Source of the DNA: Falsiroseomonas oryzae
GTDB taxonomy: Bacteria > Pseudomonadota > Alphaproteobacteria > Acetobacterales > Acetobacteraceae
Direction of reading: 5' to 3'
DNA length: 64,000 nt
NCBI RefSeq assembly: GCF_027856955.1
Contig: NZ_JAPSMD010000001.1
Coordinates: 34,929 to 98,928 of the forward strand
Shown: in pieces, positions 8,696 to 17,651 of the stretch
Position numbering within the stretch: the first letter of the stretch is position 1
Layout: each line of letters opens with the position of its first letter
Position numbers and translations under genes: made by a program
The notes under the pieces: model-generated
The model's database searches: none
Seen by the model: only the letters and a program-made list of their open reading frames with translations
Told to the model about the DNA's origin: nothing

Positions 8696-9895
8696 TCAGC
8701 CCTCCGGCGCGCCCATTTCGTGCTCGACCACGCTCACCCAATAGGCAACGCCGAGCGGGATGATGTCGTCGTTGAAGTCGAAATGCGGCGTATGGAGATT
8801 GGGCGAGGTGCCGTCCGGCCCTCTGCCGCCGCCGATGAACATGAACGACCCCGGGCAGGCCTGCAGCATCAGCGCGAAGTCCTCCGCCCCCGTCACTGGC
8901 GCGAAGCTCGGCTCCACGGCGGTCGGCCCCACCAGCGCCGACGCTGCCGCGATCGCGACCTGCGTCTGCTCGGCATGGTTCACCAGGGCAGGCGTCCCGC
9001 GGAGATAGGTGACGTCCGCCGTGCACCCATGCGCAGCGGACAGGCCGTGCGCCAGCTCGCCGATGCGCCGTTCCAGGATGTCGCGGACGGACGGCGTGTA
9101 GCTCCGCGCCGTGCCGGTGATCGTCAGCTCCGCCGGCATCACGTTGGGCGACACGGGCGACCCGCCCTGGATCGAGCCGACGCTCAGCACCGCCGACTCC
9201 ACCGCGGCGACGTTGCGACCGATGATGGTCTGCAGCGCAAGGACGAAATGCGCCTGGACGATCGTGATGTCGGTGGCCAGGTGCGGCGTGGAGCCGCCAT
9301 GCCCGCCGGTGCCGCGGAACGTGACGCTGAACCGGTCCGCGGCGGCCAGGGCAGGGCCGGTGCGGGTGGCGAAGCGGCCGGCCGGCAGCGTCGGCTTGTT
9401 GTGCAGCCCGTAGACGGCATCGCAGGGGAAGCGCTCGAAGAGGCCGTCGGCCAGCATGGCCTTTGCACCGCCGCGCCCTTCCTCCGCGGGTTGGAAGATC
9501 AGGTGCACGGTGCCGGCGAAGTCGCGGTGCGCGGCCAGCCAGCGCGCGGCGCCGAGCAGCATCGTGGTGTGTCCGTCATGGCCGCAGGCATGCATGACGC
9601 CCGGGTTCCGGGATGCGTAGGGCAGGCCGGTCGCTTCCGGTATCTGTAGGGCGTCCATGTCGGCGCGAAGGCCGATTGCGCGCTGGCCGGGTCGCGTGCC
9701 GCGGACGGTCCCCACGACCCCGAAGCGGCCGATGCCTTCGGTTACCTCGATGCCGAGCCGTCGAAGCTCCCCCGCGACGAGGGCGGAGGTCCGGGCTTCC
9801 TCCATGCCGAGCTCCGGGTGGGCGTGGATGTCCTGGCGGATCGCGGCCAGCTCCGCCTGCCAGCCGGTGACGGCCTCGATCACCGCGTTCGTCAT
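8696..9895 (-). CDS. M20 family amidohydrolase (hippurate/N-acyl-amino-acid hydrolase type)
   Basis: A 399-residue metallo-amidohydrolase. The ATG at 9895 is preceded by GGAGGAG at a 6-nt distance. The protein has HAHPELGMEE, GLRADMDALQI, HACGHDGHTTMLLGAA (metal ligands), FQPAEEGRGGAKAML (catalytic Glu pair) and a C-terminal TGAEDFALML metal ligand motif, in the standard M20D order. It probably removes acyl or aryl groups from amino acids in the cytoplasm. It heads the minus-strand importer operon, so its substrate may be what the importer brings in. Confidence 0.92.
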   Translation of the reverse strand: MTNAVIEAVTGWQAELAAIRQDIHAHPELGMEEARTSALVAGELRRLGIEVTEGIGRFGVVGTVRGTRPGQRAIGLRADMDALQIPEATGLPYASRNPGVMHACGHDGHTTMLLGAARWLAAHRDFAGTVHLIFQPAEEGRGGAKAMLADGLFERFPCDAVYGLHNKPTLPAGRFATRTGPALAAADRFSVTFRGTGGHGGSTPHLATDITIVQAHFVLALQTIIGRNVAAVESAVLSVGSIQGGSPVSPNVMPAELTITGTARSYTPSVRDILERRIGELAHGLSAAHGCTADVTYLRGTPALVNHAEQTQVAIAAASALVGPTAVEPSFAPVTGAEDFALMLQACPGSFMFIGGGRGPDGTSPNLHTPHFDFNDDIIPLGVAYWVSVVEHEMGAPEG

Positions 9896-9976
9896 GCCGC
9901 ACTCCTCCGTCTCCGGCACGCAGCATGCCCTCTGCGGCTGCCGCCGGCGAGTGGGCCTGGGGCCTGGCGCTTGCCG

Positions 9977-11341
9977 TCAGGCAGTCTTGATCCGGCCGGT
10001 CCCGCTGCCGGCGAGCGGCAAGGCCAGGATGGCCTCGAAGCCATCCTCCCGGCCGGTGGCGGGCGAGTGAAGGGTCAATGTGCCGCCCAGCTGCTCGGCG
10101 ATTGCCTGCACGATGGAGAGGCCGAGGCCCGAGCCGCCGCCGCCATGCGAGACGAAGCGGCGGGTGAGCAGGGGCAGGCGCTCCGGCGGCAATGGCGCGC
10201 CGCCATTCACAACGCGCACGCCGCCGGACGCCAGGGCGGTCAGGTGTACCACGCCGCCGGGCGGGCCGTGGCGCAACGCATTCTCGATGAGGTTCCGGAG
10301 GGCAATGCCGAGCGCATCAAGATCCGCGTCCACCATCAATGCGGGCAGCCCGCCATCGTCGAGGCGGAGCCGCCCGGCCACGTCGGGTTGCGCCGCGAAC
10401 TCCTCGACCAGAAGGTGCAGCGGAACGAGGAGATCCACTGGCGTGCGCTGGAGGCCGACGCCCGCTTCCGCCCGGGCGAGCTGCAGCAGCTTCTCCAGAC
10501 GGCTGCCCAGCCGGCGCAGTCCCGCGACCATCTCCTCCGCATCGCGGCGTTCGGGGCTCTCCGCAGCAAGCCGCGCCGTCAACAGCTGCGCCTGCGCCAG
10601 AGTGGCCGCGACTGGCGTTCGCATCTCATGCGCGGCGTTCGCGCTGAAGCTGCGCTCCGCCTCCAGCGCCTGGCGCAGCCGCCGCAGCAGCAGGTTGACG
10701 TCGTCCCGCATCGCGGCGAGTTCGGCGGGCAGATCCGGCGCCTGCACCGGCGACAGGTTCGCCCCGCCGCGCTGCGCGATCTCCGCCTGCAGACGCGCCA
10801 CCGGCGCGAAGCCGCGCCGCACCGCCGGGGGGATGAGCACGAGGGCAGCAACGACGAGGGCGAGCAAGGGCGTCAGCAGCCGCCAGAGCGTCGGATTGAT
10901 GGTGTGCGGACGGTGTTCCGGGGGCTCCGCCACCGACAGAAGGAAGCGACCATCGGGCGCCCGCTCGGTGTAGGTGCGCGCGCGCCCGATGTCGGCGAAG
11001 CCCGGTGGCGGCATCGGCGCTTCCGACGCGCCATGCGAACGCATCACCAGCCGTCCGTCGGGCGTGAACAGGCGCCAGGTGATGTACTCGTCATGCGGGG
11101 TCGCCTGGCTCACGATGATCGCCTCCACGCCCTGATCGGCCTCGATCAGGGCCGCGTGGCGCGTGGTGATGTCGGCCAGCAGGATCTGCGCGGTTTCCTG
11201 CAGGATGCTGTCGAACACCTCGTTCAGCTCGCGCACCACGACCAGCGCCGCGGTCGCCGCGGAGAGGAGCCAGAGCACGAAGAGGCCTGCCCCAAGGGAC
11301 AGCGCGAGCCGCCCGCCCATGCTGCCAGGCCACAGGCGCAT
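9977..11341 (-). CDS. Sensor histidine kinase (TctE/QseC-like)
   Basis: A 454-residue membrane kinase. The start ATG at 11341 shares its A with the TGA of the response regulator (TGATG), so the two are coupled. The first helix (residues ~11-35) and a second near residue 155-175 bracket a periplasmic region of about 120 residues with the N-terminal sensor style of TctE-like kinases (VVRELNEVFDSILQETAQIL). The H-box is AANAHEMRTP-like (SANAAHEMRTPVAATLAQ); the N-box NLIENALRHG and G-box GGGGSGLGLSIVQAI follow. The signal is unknown. A divergent RTX gene and a TctC-like receptor gene further away are possible targets. Confidence 0.9.
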   Translation of the reverse strand: MRLWPGSMGGRLALSLGAGLFVLWLLSAATAALVVVRELNEVFDSILQETAQILLADITTRHAALIEADQGVEAIIVSQATPHDEYITWRLFTPDGRLVMRSHGASEAPMPPPGFADIGRARTYTERAPDGRFLLSVAEPPEHRPHTINPTLWRLLTPLLALVVAALVLIPPAVRRGFAPVARLQAEIAQRGGANLSPVQAPDLPAELAAMRDDVNLLLRRLRQALEAERSFSANAAHEMRTPVAATLAQAQLLTARLAAESPERRDAEEMVAGLRRLGSRLEKLLQLARAEAGVGLQRTPVDLLVPLHLLVEEFAAQPDVAGRLRLDDGGLPALMVDADLDALGIALRNLIENALRHGPPGGVVHLTALASGGVRVVNGGAPLPPERLPLLTRRFVSHGGGGSGLGLSIVQAIAEQLGGTLTLHSPATGREDGFEAILALPLAGSGTGRIKTA

Positions 11342-11997
11342 CAGGGTCGCACCCGGTAGCCGACGCCGCGCAGCGTGTCGATCGCGTCCGAGCCAAGCTT
11401 CTTGCGGATGCGGCTGATGCACACCTCAACCGCATTGCTCTCGATCTCCGCGCCGTAGGCGTAGATCGCCTCCTCGATCTGCTCGCGGGAGACGACGGCG
11501 CCGGGCCGCTGCAGCAGCCGTTCCATGACGGCCCATTCCCGCGCGGTCAGCGTGATCTCCGCGCCCCGCAGCCTGGCGCGCCGGTCATCGAGGTTCAGCT
11601 GCGCCTCGCCGGCCCGTACCTCCCGTTCAGGCCGCGCTGCCGCACGGCGCGCCACGGCCTGCACCCGGGCCAGCAGCTCGCCGAGGTCGAAGGGCTTCAC
11701 GAGGTAATCGTCCGCGCCTGCCTTCAGCCCCTCGATCCGGTCGGTGATCTGGTCGCGCGCGGTCAGCACGATCGCGGGGCGCCAGTCGCCGCGGCTGCGC
11801 ATGGCCCGCAGCACGCCGAGCCCGCTGCCGTCCGGCAGCCCGAGGTCGAGAAGCAGCAGGGCATGGTCGCCGGGACGCAGGGCGGCCTCGGCATCGGCGC
11901 AGCTTCCGACGAGGTCGACGGCGTGGCCTGCAAGCGCCAGATGCTCGCGCACCGCGCGCCCGAGCGCAGGATCGTCCTCGACCAGCAGAATTCTCAT
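11341..11997 (-). CDS. OmpR-family response regulator
   Basis: A 218-residue regulator with receiver domain MRILLVEDDPALG, phospho-acceptor Asp in LLLLDLGLPDGSG, the switch Thr in VLTARDQ and Lys in YLVKPF. The C-terminal winged helix contains LTAREWAVMERLLQRPG and VEVCISRIRKKLG. It precedes its kinase by an overlapping stop/start. It transcribes away from the RTX gene; 121 bp separate the two starts and contain a tandem GTCAGG repeat spaced by 11 bp, a typical footprint for OmpR-type dimers, so autoregulation and control of the RTX gene are likely. Confidence 0.93.
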   Translation of the reverse strand: MRILLVEDDPALGRAVREHLALAGHAVDLVGSCADAEAALRPGDHALLLLDLGLPDGSGLGVLRAMRSRGDWRPAIVLTARDQITDRIEGLKAGADDYLVKPFDLGELLARVQAVARRAAARPEREVRAGEAQLNLDDRRARLRGAEITLTAREWAVMERLLQRPGAVVSREQIEEAIYAYGAEIESNAVEVCISRIRKKLGSDAIDTLRGVGYRVRP

Positions 11998-12020
11998 CCC
12001 GGGCGCGAATGCCTCCCGCT

Positions 12021-12040
12021 GTCAGGCTGCCGTCAGGTTG
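12021..12040. promoter_or_regulatory. Tandem GTCAGG-type repeat, candidate response-regulator site
   Basis: GTCAGGCTGC (12021-12030) and GTCAGGTTGC (12032-12041) are direct repeats spaced by 11 bp, one helical turn. OmpR/PhoB-family regulators bind such half-sites. It lies between the divergent regulator and RTX genes. Confidence 0.45.
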
Positions 12041-12117
12041 CGGGTCTAGCAAGCCGGACCTGCCGCATCGCGCCCAATCGGAGGCGAGTGGCACAAAAGC
12101 CGCCAAGAGGGGCAAGG

Positions 12118-15100
12118 ATGCCGCTTCCCGCCACGAAGATCGTGCTGAACGCCGCCACCGTCGGCGCCGGCGGCTATGTGCTGACACCGCAGGAGCCGGG
12201 CGATTTCGACTTCAGCGTCACCGGCTACCCGACCTCGACCTGGGTCGGCGCAATCGGCGACCTCGACGGGGACGGCGTTGCGGAGGTCGTCACGGCGGCG
12301 CCGGGCAACAGCGACCAGGAGCCGGGCGGCGGCCGCGTCTACATCACCTTCGGCAGTGCGACGGGTGCGGCCCCCACGAAGCTGGGCGATGACCTGAGCG
12401 CCTTCCGCATCGACGGCGCCGCCATCGACGACCACGCCGGCGTTGCCATCGCGGCCGTCGGTGACCAGGACGGCAACGGCCTGGCCGACCTGCTGGTTGG
12501 CGCTGCGCTGGCCGATCCGGGCGGACAGGATGCGGCAGGCACCGCCTATGTGGTGTGGTCCACCGGCGTCGCCGGCAGCGTGGACCTGCTCGATCTTGAA
12601 AGCGAGGCGTCGGGGGAAGGCTTCGCGATCTTCGGCGAGGCGGCAGGCGACCATGCCGGTCACGCGCTCGGCGCGATCGCCGATCTGAACGGCGACGGCA
12701 CGGCGGAGATCCTGGTGGGCGCGCCGGGCAGCGACGCTGCGGGCATCGATGCCGGCGCGACCTATGTCGTCTGGGGGCGCGACGGGGACGACACGACCGT
12801 CGCGCTGACCGACGTGGCCGGAGGCGCCGGCGGGTTCCGCATCACCGGCGAGGCGGAGGGGGACGAGGCGGGCTCCGCCCTCGCATCGCTGGCCGACCTG
12901 AACGGCGACGGCAAGGCCGAGATCCTGGTGGGCGCACCCGGCAGCGATGCCGGTGGCGTGGATGCCGGCGCGGCGTATGTGGTGTTCGGCAAGGCCACCG
13001 GCGCGGCGGTGGATCTTGCCGCCGTGGCGGTCGGCACCGGCGGCTTCCGCATCACCGGCGCGACGCCCGGCGAGCGGGTCGGCAGCGTCCTGGCCGCGCT
13101 GGGGGACGTGAATGGCGACGGGCGCAGGGATATCCTGCTCGGCGCGGATGGGATCGCCTATGTCGTCTTCGGCAAGGCCGATAGGGCGGAGGTCGATCTT
13201 GCCGCCGTCGCGGCCGGCGCCGGGGGGTTCGCGATCCTGCCGGAAGGCGCGGGCGACCTGTCCGCCATCGCGGTGGCAGGTGGCGGCGACCTCAACCGGG
13301 ACGGCGTCGCCGACATCGTCATCGGCGCGTCACACAATGACGAGGGCGGCTTCAATGCCGGCGCCGTCTATGTGGTCTGGGGCGGCGCCAAGGGGCCGGT
13401 GGACCTCTCCGCCATCGCACTCGGCGCCGGCGGCGCGAAGGTGGTCGGCGCCGCTGGCAGTTTGACCGGCAGCAGCGTCGCCGTCGCGCCCGACATGAAC
13501 GGCGATGGCGCAGCCGAACTCATCATCGGCTCCCCCGGCGCGAGCGGCGAGCGCGTGAGCGTGCTCTACGCCCCCGCCGCGTGGCAACCGGACCTCAACG
13601 TCTACGGCACGAACGGCGACGATGCGCTGGGCGTCGGCGCTGGCGGGCTGCACGTGATCGGCGACGGTGCGGACAGCATCTACGCGTTGGACGGCGCGGA
13701 TTCCGTCGCCGCAGGCGGCGGCGCCGACATGCTGGACGGCGGCAGCGGCCCGGACACGCTGGCCGGCGGGAACGGCAACGACACGTACGTGGTGGATTCG
13801 GCGGATGACGTGGTGGCCGAGGCGGGGGGCGAGGGTGCGGACACCGTTCTCGCGGCCGCCAGCTTCACACTGCCCGACGAGGTCGAGGTCCTGAAGCTGA
13901 CCACGACCGGGCGCGTCGGCAGCGGGAATGCGCTCGACAACCTGTTGCTCGGCACGACCGGTGCTGACACGCTGAAGGGCGCCGCCGGGATCGACACGCT
14001 CGGCGGCGATGCCGGGAACGACTCGCTCGACGGCGGCACCGGCGCCGACAGCATGGCCGGCGGTACCGGCAGCGATGCCTATTTCGTGGACGACGCGGGC
14101 GACGCCGTCGTCGATGCAAGCGGCGTGGACACGGTAGTGGCCGGCATCGACGGCTATGTGCTGGGCGCCGATATCGAGGTCCTCGTTCTGGCGGGCGGCG
14201 CGCATGCCGGCAGCGGCCATGGCGGCGCCAACACGCTGGTCGGCGGCGCCGGCGCGGACAGCCTCTTCGGACTTGGCGGCCTCGACTCCCTGGTCGGCGC
14301 GGGGGGCGACGACCGGCTGGATGGCGGGTCCGGGGCGGACAGCATGGCCGGGGGCGCCGGGAACGATCTCTACCTCGTGGACGACATCGGCGACCGCGTC
14401 ACGGAACTCGCGCTGGGCGGCCTGGACACGGTGAGCAGCGTCGTGGACCACACCCTCGCGAGCGAGGTGGATGTCCTTGTCCTCGCCGCCGCCGGGCACC
14501 GCGGCACCGGCAACGGCGGCGCCAACCTGATGATCGGCAGCGCGGGCGCGGACACGCTGGACGGCGGCGCCGGTGCCGATACGCTGGAAGGCGGGACGGG
14601 CGACGACACCTATATCGCAGACGGCGCCGACGTGATCGTGGAGACGGCGGCAGGCGGGCACGATGTGGTGCGATCCTCCGTCGGGCTCGCTCTCGGCGAC
14701 GAGGTGGAGGATCTGGTCCTCACGGGCCTTGGGCTGGCGGGCACCGGCAATGCATCGGCCAATGCGATCCTTGGTTCGGCCGGCGCCGACACGCTGGACG
14801 GCGGCGGCGGCGCAGACACGCTGACCGGCGCTGCCGGAAACGACCTCTATCGGGTGGACGATGCCGCGGACGCCGTGACGGAAGCGCCCGGCGGTGGCAT
14901 CGACAGCATCGCCGCCTCGGTCGACGCCGTCCTGCCGGCGGAGGTGGAGGCACTGCTGCTGGAAGGTGCCGCGCGCCACGGCACCGGCAACGCGCTCGAC
15001 AACCTGCTGCGCGGCGGCGCGGGCAACGACCTGCTGGAAGGCGTGGACGGAGCGGACACCCTGGATGGCATGGCCGGCGCCGACACCATGGATGGCGGCG

Positions 15101-17634
15101 CCGGCAACGACACCTACCTCATCACGGATGGTGGCGACGTGGTGGTGGAACTGCCGGGCGGCGGCTTCGACACGGTTGTCGTCTCGACGGACTGGGTGCT
15201 GGCGACGGGGATCGAGGGCGTCCAGCTCGTCGGCACCGGGCACAGCCTCACCGGGAATGCCGAAGGCAACACGATCAGCGGCAATGCCGGCGACGACACG
15301 CTGGACGGCGCCGAGGGTGACGATGTCGAGCTCGGTGGCGATGGCGACGACCTGCTGATCTGCGACTCAGGCCGTGACACGCTGTCCGGCGGGTCTGGCG
15401 ACGACCGCTTCGAGATCCGTGGCGGCAGCGCGCATGTCGAGGACTTCCTGGGCCACGACACCGTCGACGCGAGCGACGCGAGCGGCGACAGCTCGATCGA
15501 CCTGTCGGGCGAGGGGCAGAGCACCGTCGGCGGGCAGATCTGCGACTTCGGCCAGGGCGGCAGCGCGGCCGGGCCGCTCGACCTGCAGTTCCTGCAGGAC
15601 CTGACAGGGTCCTTCATCGACGACCTGCCGATGGTGAAGAGCCTGGTGCCGCAGATCGTCGCCGCCTTGCAGGCCGTGCAGCCGGACAGCGCTTACGGCG
15701 TCTCGTCCTTCCGGGACAAGGCCTATGGCGCATTCGGCGCGCCGGGCGACTGGGTCTACCGGCAGGAGAGCGGCCTGTCGAAGGACACCGCGAGCCTGAC
15801 CGCCGCCTACACCGCCATGGTGGCGAACAACGGCGCCGATGCGCCCGAGGCGCAGATCGAGGCACTGATGCAGCTCTCGCTGCACGTCGCCGATGCCGGC
15901 TTCCGCACCAATTCGGCGCGCTTCGTGGTGCTGTTCAGCGACGCGCCGTTCCATGTGGCGGGCGACGCGCCAGCCGCCTGGGCTGACAACGACGGCGATG
16001 GCGTGATGGACGGCACGCCCCCCGGCACCGGCGAGGACTATCCGGCCATCGCCCAGGTCAAGGCGGCGCTGGAGGTGGCGAACATCATCCCGGTCTTCGC
16101 GGTGACGCTGGGCAACGAGGCTGCGTATCAGGGCCTGGTGACGCAGCTTGGTCGCGGTGCCCAGGTGACGCTGAGCGCCGACAGCTCGAACGTCGTCGCC
16201 GCCATCACCACGGGCCTCACGGCGGTGACGCGCACCAGCATCGAGGATGCCTGGGGCGGCGCCGGCAACGACACGCTCAAGGGCAACGCGTCCGGCAATG
16301 CGCTGGAAGGCGCGGCCGGCAACGACTTGCTTGCCGGCGGTGCAGGCAACGACTCGCTGTCCGGCGGACTCGGTCATGACCGCATGGAGGGTGGGTCCGG
16401 CGCAGACAGCATGGCCGGCGGTACGGGCCACGACACCTACGCCGTGGACGATACGGGCGACGTGGTCACCGAGTCGTCCCTCGGGGCCGGTGGGCGCGAC
16501 ACGGTGGAAGCCTCCTGCGACTGGGCCTTGGGAACCGGCCTCGAGGGCCTGGTCCTCAAGGGTGCCGCAGTGCACGGCGTCGGCAACCTGCTCGGCAATA
16601 TCCTTGTCGCGGCCGGCGCAGCCTGGCTCGAGGGTCTCGGCGGGAATGACGCGCTGACCGGCGGCCTCGGCGCAGACACGCTCGATGGCGGCACCGGTGC
16701 CGACCGGTTGGCCGGCGCGGCGGGCAATGACCTCTACAAGGTGGATGACGCCGGCGACCTGGTGGTGGAGGCAGCGGCCCGTGCCGGCGGCCTGGACACG
16801 GTGGAGTCGTCGGTCGACTGGAGCCTCGGCACCGGGCTGGAGGCCCTGGTCCTGATGGGGCCGGCGTCGCACGGCGTCGGCAATGCGCTGGCGAACTCGC
16901 TGGTCACGACCGGCGGGGCAGCCTCGCTGGAAGGGCGCGACGGGAACGACGTACTGGGCGGAGGTCTCGGCGCAGATACCCTCGATGGCGGCACCGGCGT
17001 GGACCGCATGGCCGGCGGCGCCGCGGACGACGTCTATCTCGTGGACGACGCGCGCGACCTGGTGCTGGAGGATCCCGGTGCCGGTCGGGATACGGTGCTC
17101 TCGACCGTGTCCTTCACCCTGCGCACGGGGGTGGAGGTGCTGCGCCTTGGCGGAGCGGCGCTGGTCGGCACCGGCAGCATCGACGCCAACGAGATCGAGG
17201 GCAATGCGCTCGACAATCTGCTTCTGGGCGGCGTTGGCGCGGACACGCTGCTGGGTGGAGACGGCGCCGACACGCTGGATGGCGGCAGGCAGGGCGACCT
17301 CCTGACCGGTGGGGGCGGGGCGGACACCTTCCGCTACGCTTCGCTGGCGGATCGCGCCGATGGTATCGCGGATTTCGACCCGCTGGCCGACACGCTGCTC
17401 GTGTCCGCGGCAGGCTTCGCGGGCGGGTTGCTCCAGGGCATGGACATCACGGCGGAGAACCGCTTCGTGGTCGGCACCGCGGCGACTGGGGCGTTCGGCC
17501 AGTTCCTCTGGCACGCACCGCAGGGGCGGCTGTCCTGGGACGCGGACGGCACGGGCGCTGGCGGACCCGTGCTGCTGGCAGTCCTTTCGCCGTGGCTGGC
17601 GCTGTCCGGCGCTGACCTCGTGGTCGGCGCCTAG
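12118..17634 (+). CDS. Giant RTX protein with FG-GAP propeller and integrin-beta-like vWA domain
   Basis: An 1838-residue predicted secreted protein; ATG at 12118 with AGAGGGG upstream. Residues ~30-490 hold seven FG-GAP/integrin-alpha-type repeats, each with a Ca-binding loop such as DLDGDGVAE, DQDGNGLAD, DLNGDGTAE, DLNGDGKAE, DVNGDGRRD, DLNRDGVAD and DMNGDGAAE. Residues ~530-1110 and ~1380-1738 are RTX arrays with many GGxGxDxL nonapeptides and a recurring DAGDxVVE spacer. Between them (~1150-1375) is a von Willebrand A domain resembling integrin beta chains (LQDLTGSFIDDLPMVKSL; MIDAS Asp1161). The C-terminus (LSWDADGTGAGG...) looks like a type I secretion signal. No type I ABC exporter genes are adjacent. 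It is probably a calcium-dependent surface or extracellular adhesin, likely controlled by the divergent two-component system. Confidence 0.85.
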   Translation: MPLPATKIVLNAATVGAGGYVLTPQEPGDFDFSVTGYPTSTWVGAIGDLDGDGVAEVVTAAPGNSDQEPGGGRVYITFGSATGAAPTKLGDDLSAFRIDGAAIDDHAGVAIAAVGDQDGNGLADLLVGAALADPGGQDAAGTAYVVWSTGVAGSVDLLDLESEASGEGFAIFGEAAGDHAGHALGAIADLNGDGTAEILVGAPGSDAAGIDAGATYVVWGRDGDDTTVALTDVAGGAGGFRITGEAEGDEAGSALASLADLNGDGKAEILVGAPGSDAGGVDAGAAYVVFGKATGAAVDLAAVAVGTGGFRITGATPGERVGSVLAALGDVNGDGRRDILLGADGIAYVVFGKADRAEVDLAAVAAGAGGFAILPEGAGDLSAIAVAGGGDLNRDGVADIVIGASHNDEGGFNAGAVYVVWGGAKGPVDLSAIALGAGGAKVVGAAGSLTGSSVAVAPDMNGDGAAELIIGSPGASGERVSVLYAPAAWQPDLNVYGTNGDDALGVGAGGLHVIGDGADSIYALDGADSVAAGGGADMLDGGSGPDTLAGGNGNDTYVVDSADDVVAEAGGEGADTVLAAASFTLPDEVEVLKLTTTGRVGSGNALDNLLLGTTGADTLKGAAGIDTLGGDAGNDSLDGGTGADSMAGGTGSDAYFVDDAGDAVVDASGVDTVVAGIDGYVLGADIEVLVLAGGAHAGSGHGGANTLVGGAGADSLFGLGGLDSLVGAGGDDRLDGGSGADSMAGGAGNDLYLVDDIGDRVTELALGGLDTVSSVVDHTLASEVDVLVLAAAGHRGTGNGGANLMIGSAGADTLDGGAGADTLEGGTGDDTYIADGADVIVETAAGGHDVVRSSVGLALGDEVEDLVLTGLGLAGTGNASANAILGSAGADTLDGGGGADTLTGAAGNDLYRVDDAADAVTEAPGGGIDSIAASVDAVLPAEVEALLLEGAARHGTGNALDNLLRGGAGNDLLEGVDGADTLDGMAGADTMDGGAGNDTYLITDGGDVVVELPGGGFDTVVVSTDWVLATGIEGVQLVGTGHSLTGNAEGNTISGNAGDDTLDGAEGDDVELGGDGDDLLICDSGRDTLSGGSGDDRFEIRGGSAHVEDFLGHDTVDASDASGDSSIDLSGEGQSTVGGQICDFGQGGSAAGPLDLQFLQDLTGSFIDDLPMVKSLVPQIVAALQAVQPDSAYGVSSFRDKAYGAFGAPGDWVYRQESGLSKDTASLTAAYTAMVANNGADAPEAQIEALMQLSLHVADAGFRTNSARFVVLFSDAPFHVAGDAPAAWADNDGDGVMDGTPPGTGEDYPAIAQVKAALEVANIIPVFAVTLGNEAAYQGLVTQLGRGAQVTLSADSSNVVAAITTGLTAVTRTSIEDAWGGAGNDTLKGNASGNALEGAAGNDLLAGGAGNDSLSGGLGHDRMEGGSGADSMAGGTGHDTYAVDDTGDVVTESSLGAGGRDTVEASCDWALGTGLEGLVLKGAAVHGVGNLLGNILVAAGAAWLEGLGGNDALTGGLGADTLDGGTGADRLAGAAGNDLYKVDDAGDLVVEAAARAGGLDTVESSVDWSLGTGLEALVLMGPASHGVGNALANSLVTTGGAASLEGRDGNDVLGGGLGADTLDGGTGVDRMAGGAADDVYLVDDARDLVLEDPGAGRDTVLSTVSFTLRTGVEVLRLGGAALVGTGSIDANEIEGNALDNLLLGGVGADTLLGGDGADTLDGGRQGDLLTGGGGADTFRYASLADRADGIADFDPLADTLLVSAAGFAGGLLQGMDITAENRFVVGTAATGAFGQFLWHAPQGRLSWDADGTGAGGPVLLAVLSPWLALSGADLVVGA

Positions 17635-17651
17635 GGCGGCGCCGCGGCGGG

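Noticed and set aside
11863..12117. A longer start for the RTX protein overlapping the response-regulator gene
   Set aside because: The extra residues are Arg/Gly-rich antisense to the regulator, while the ATG at 12118 has a good ribosome site.
13660..17340. Regular short repeats that could be taken for a CRISPR or tandem DNA repeat array
   Set aside because: The repeats are in frame and encode GGxGxDxL nonapeptides; the DNA units vary, as expected for protein repeats, and no spacers exist.
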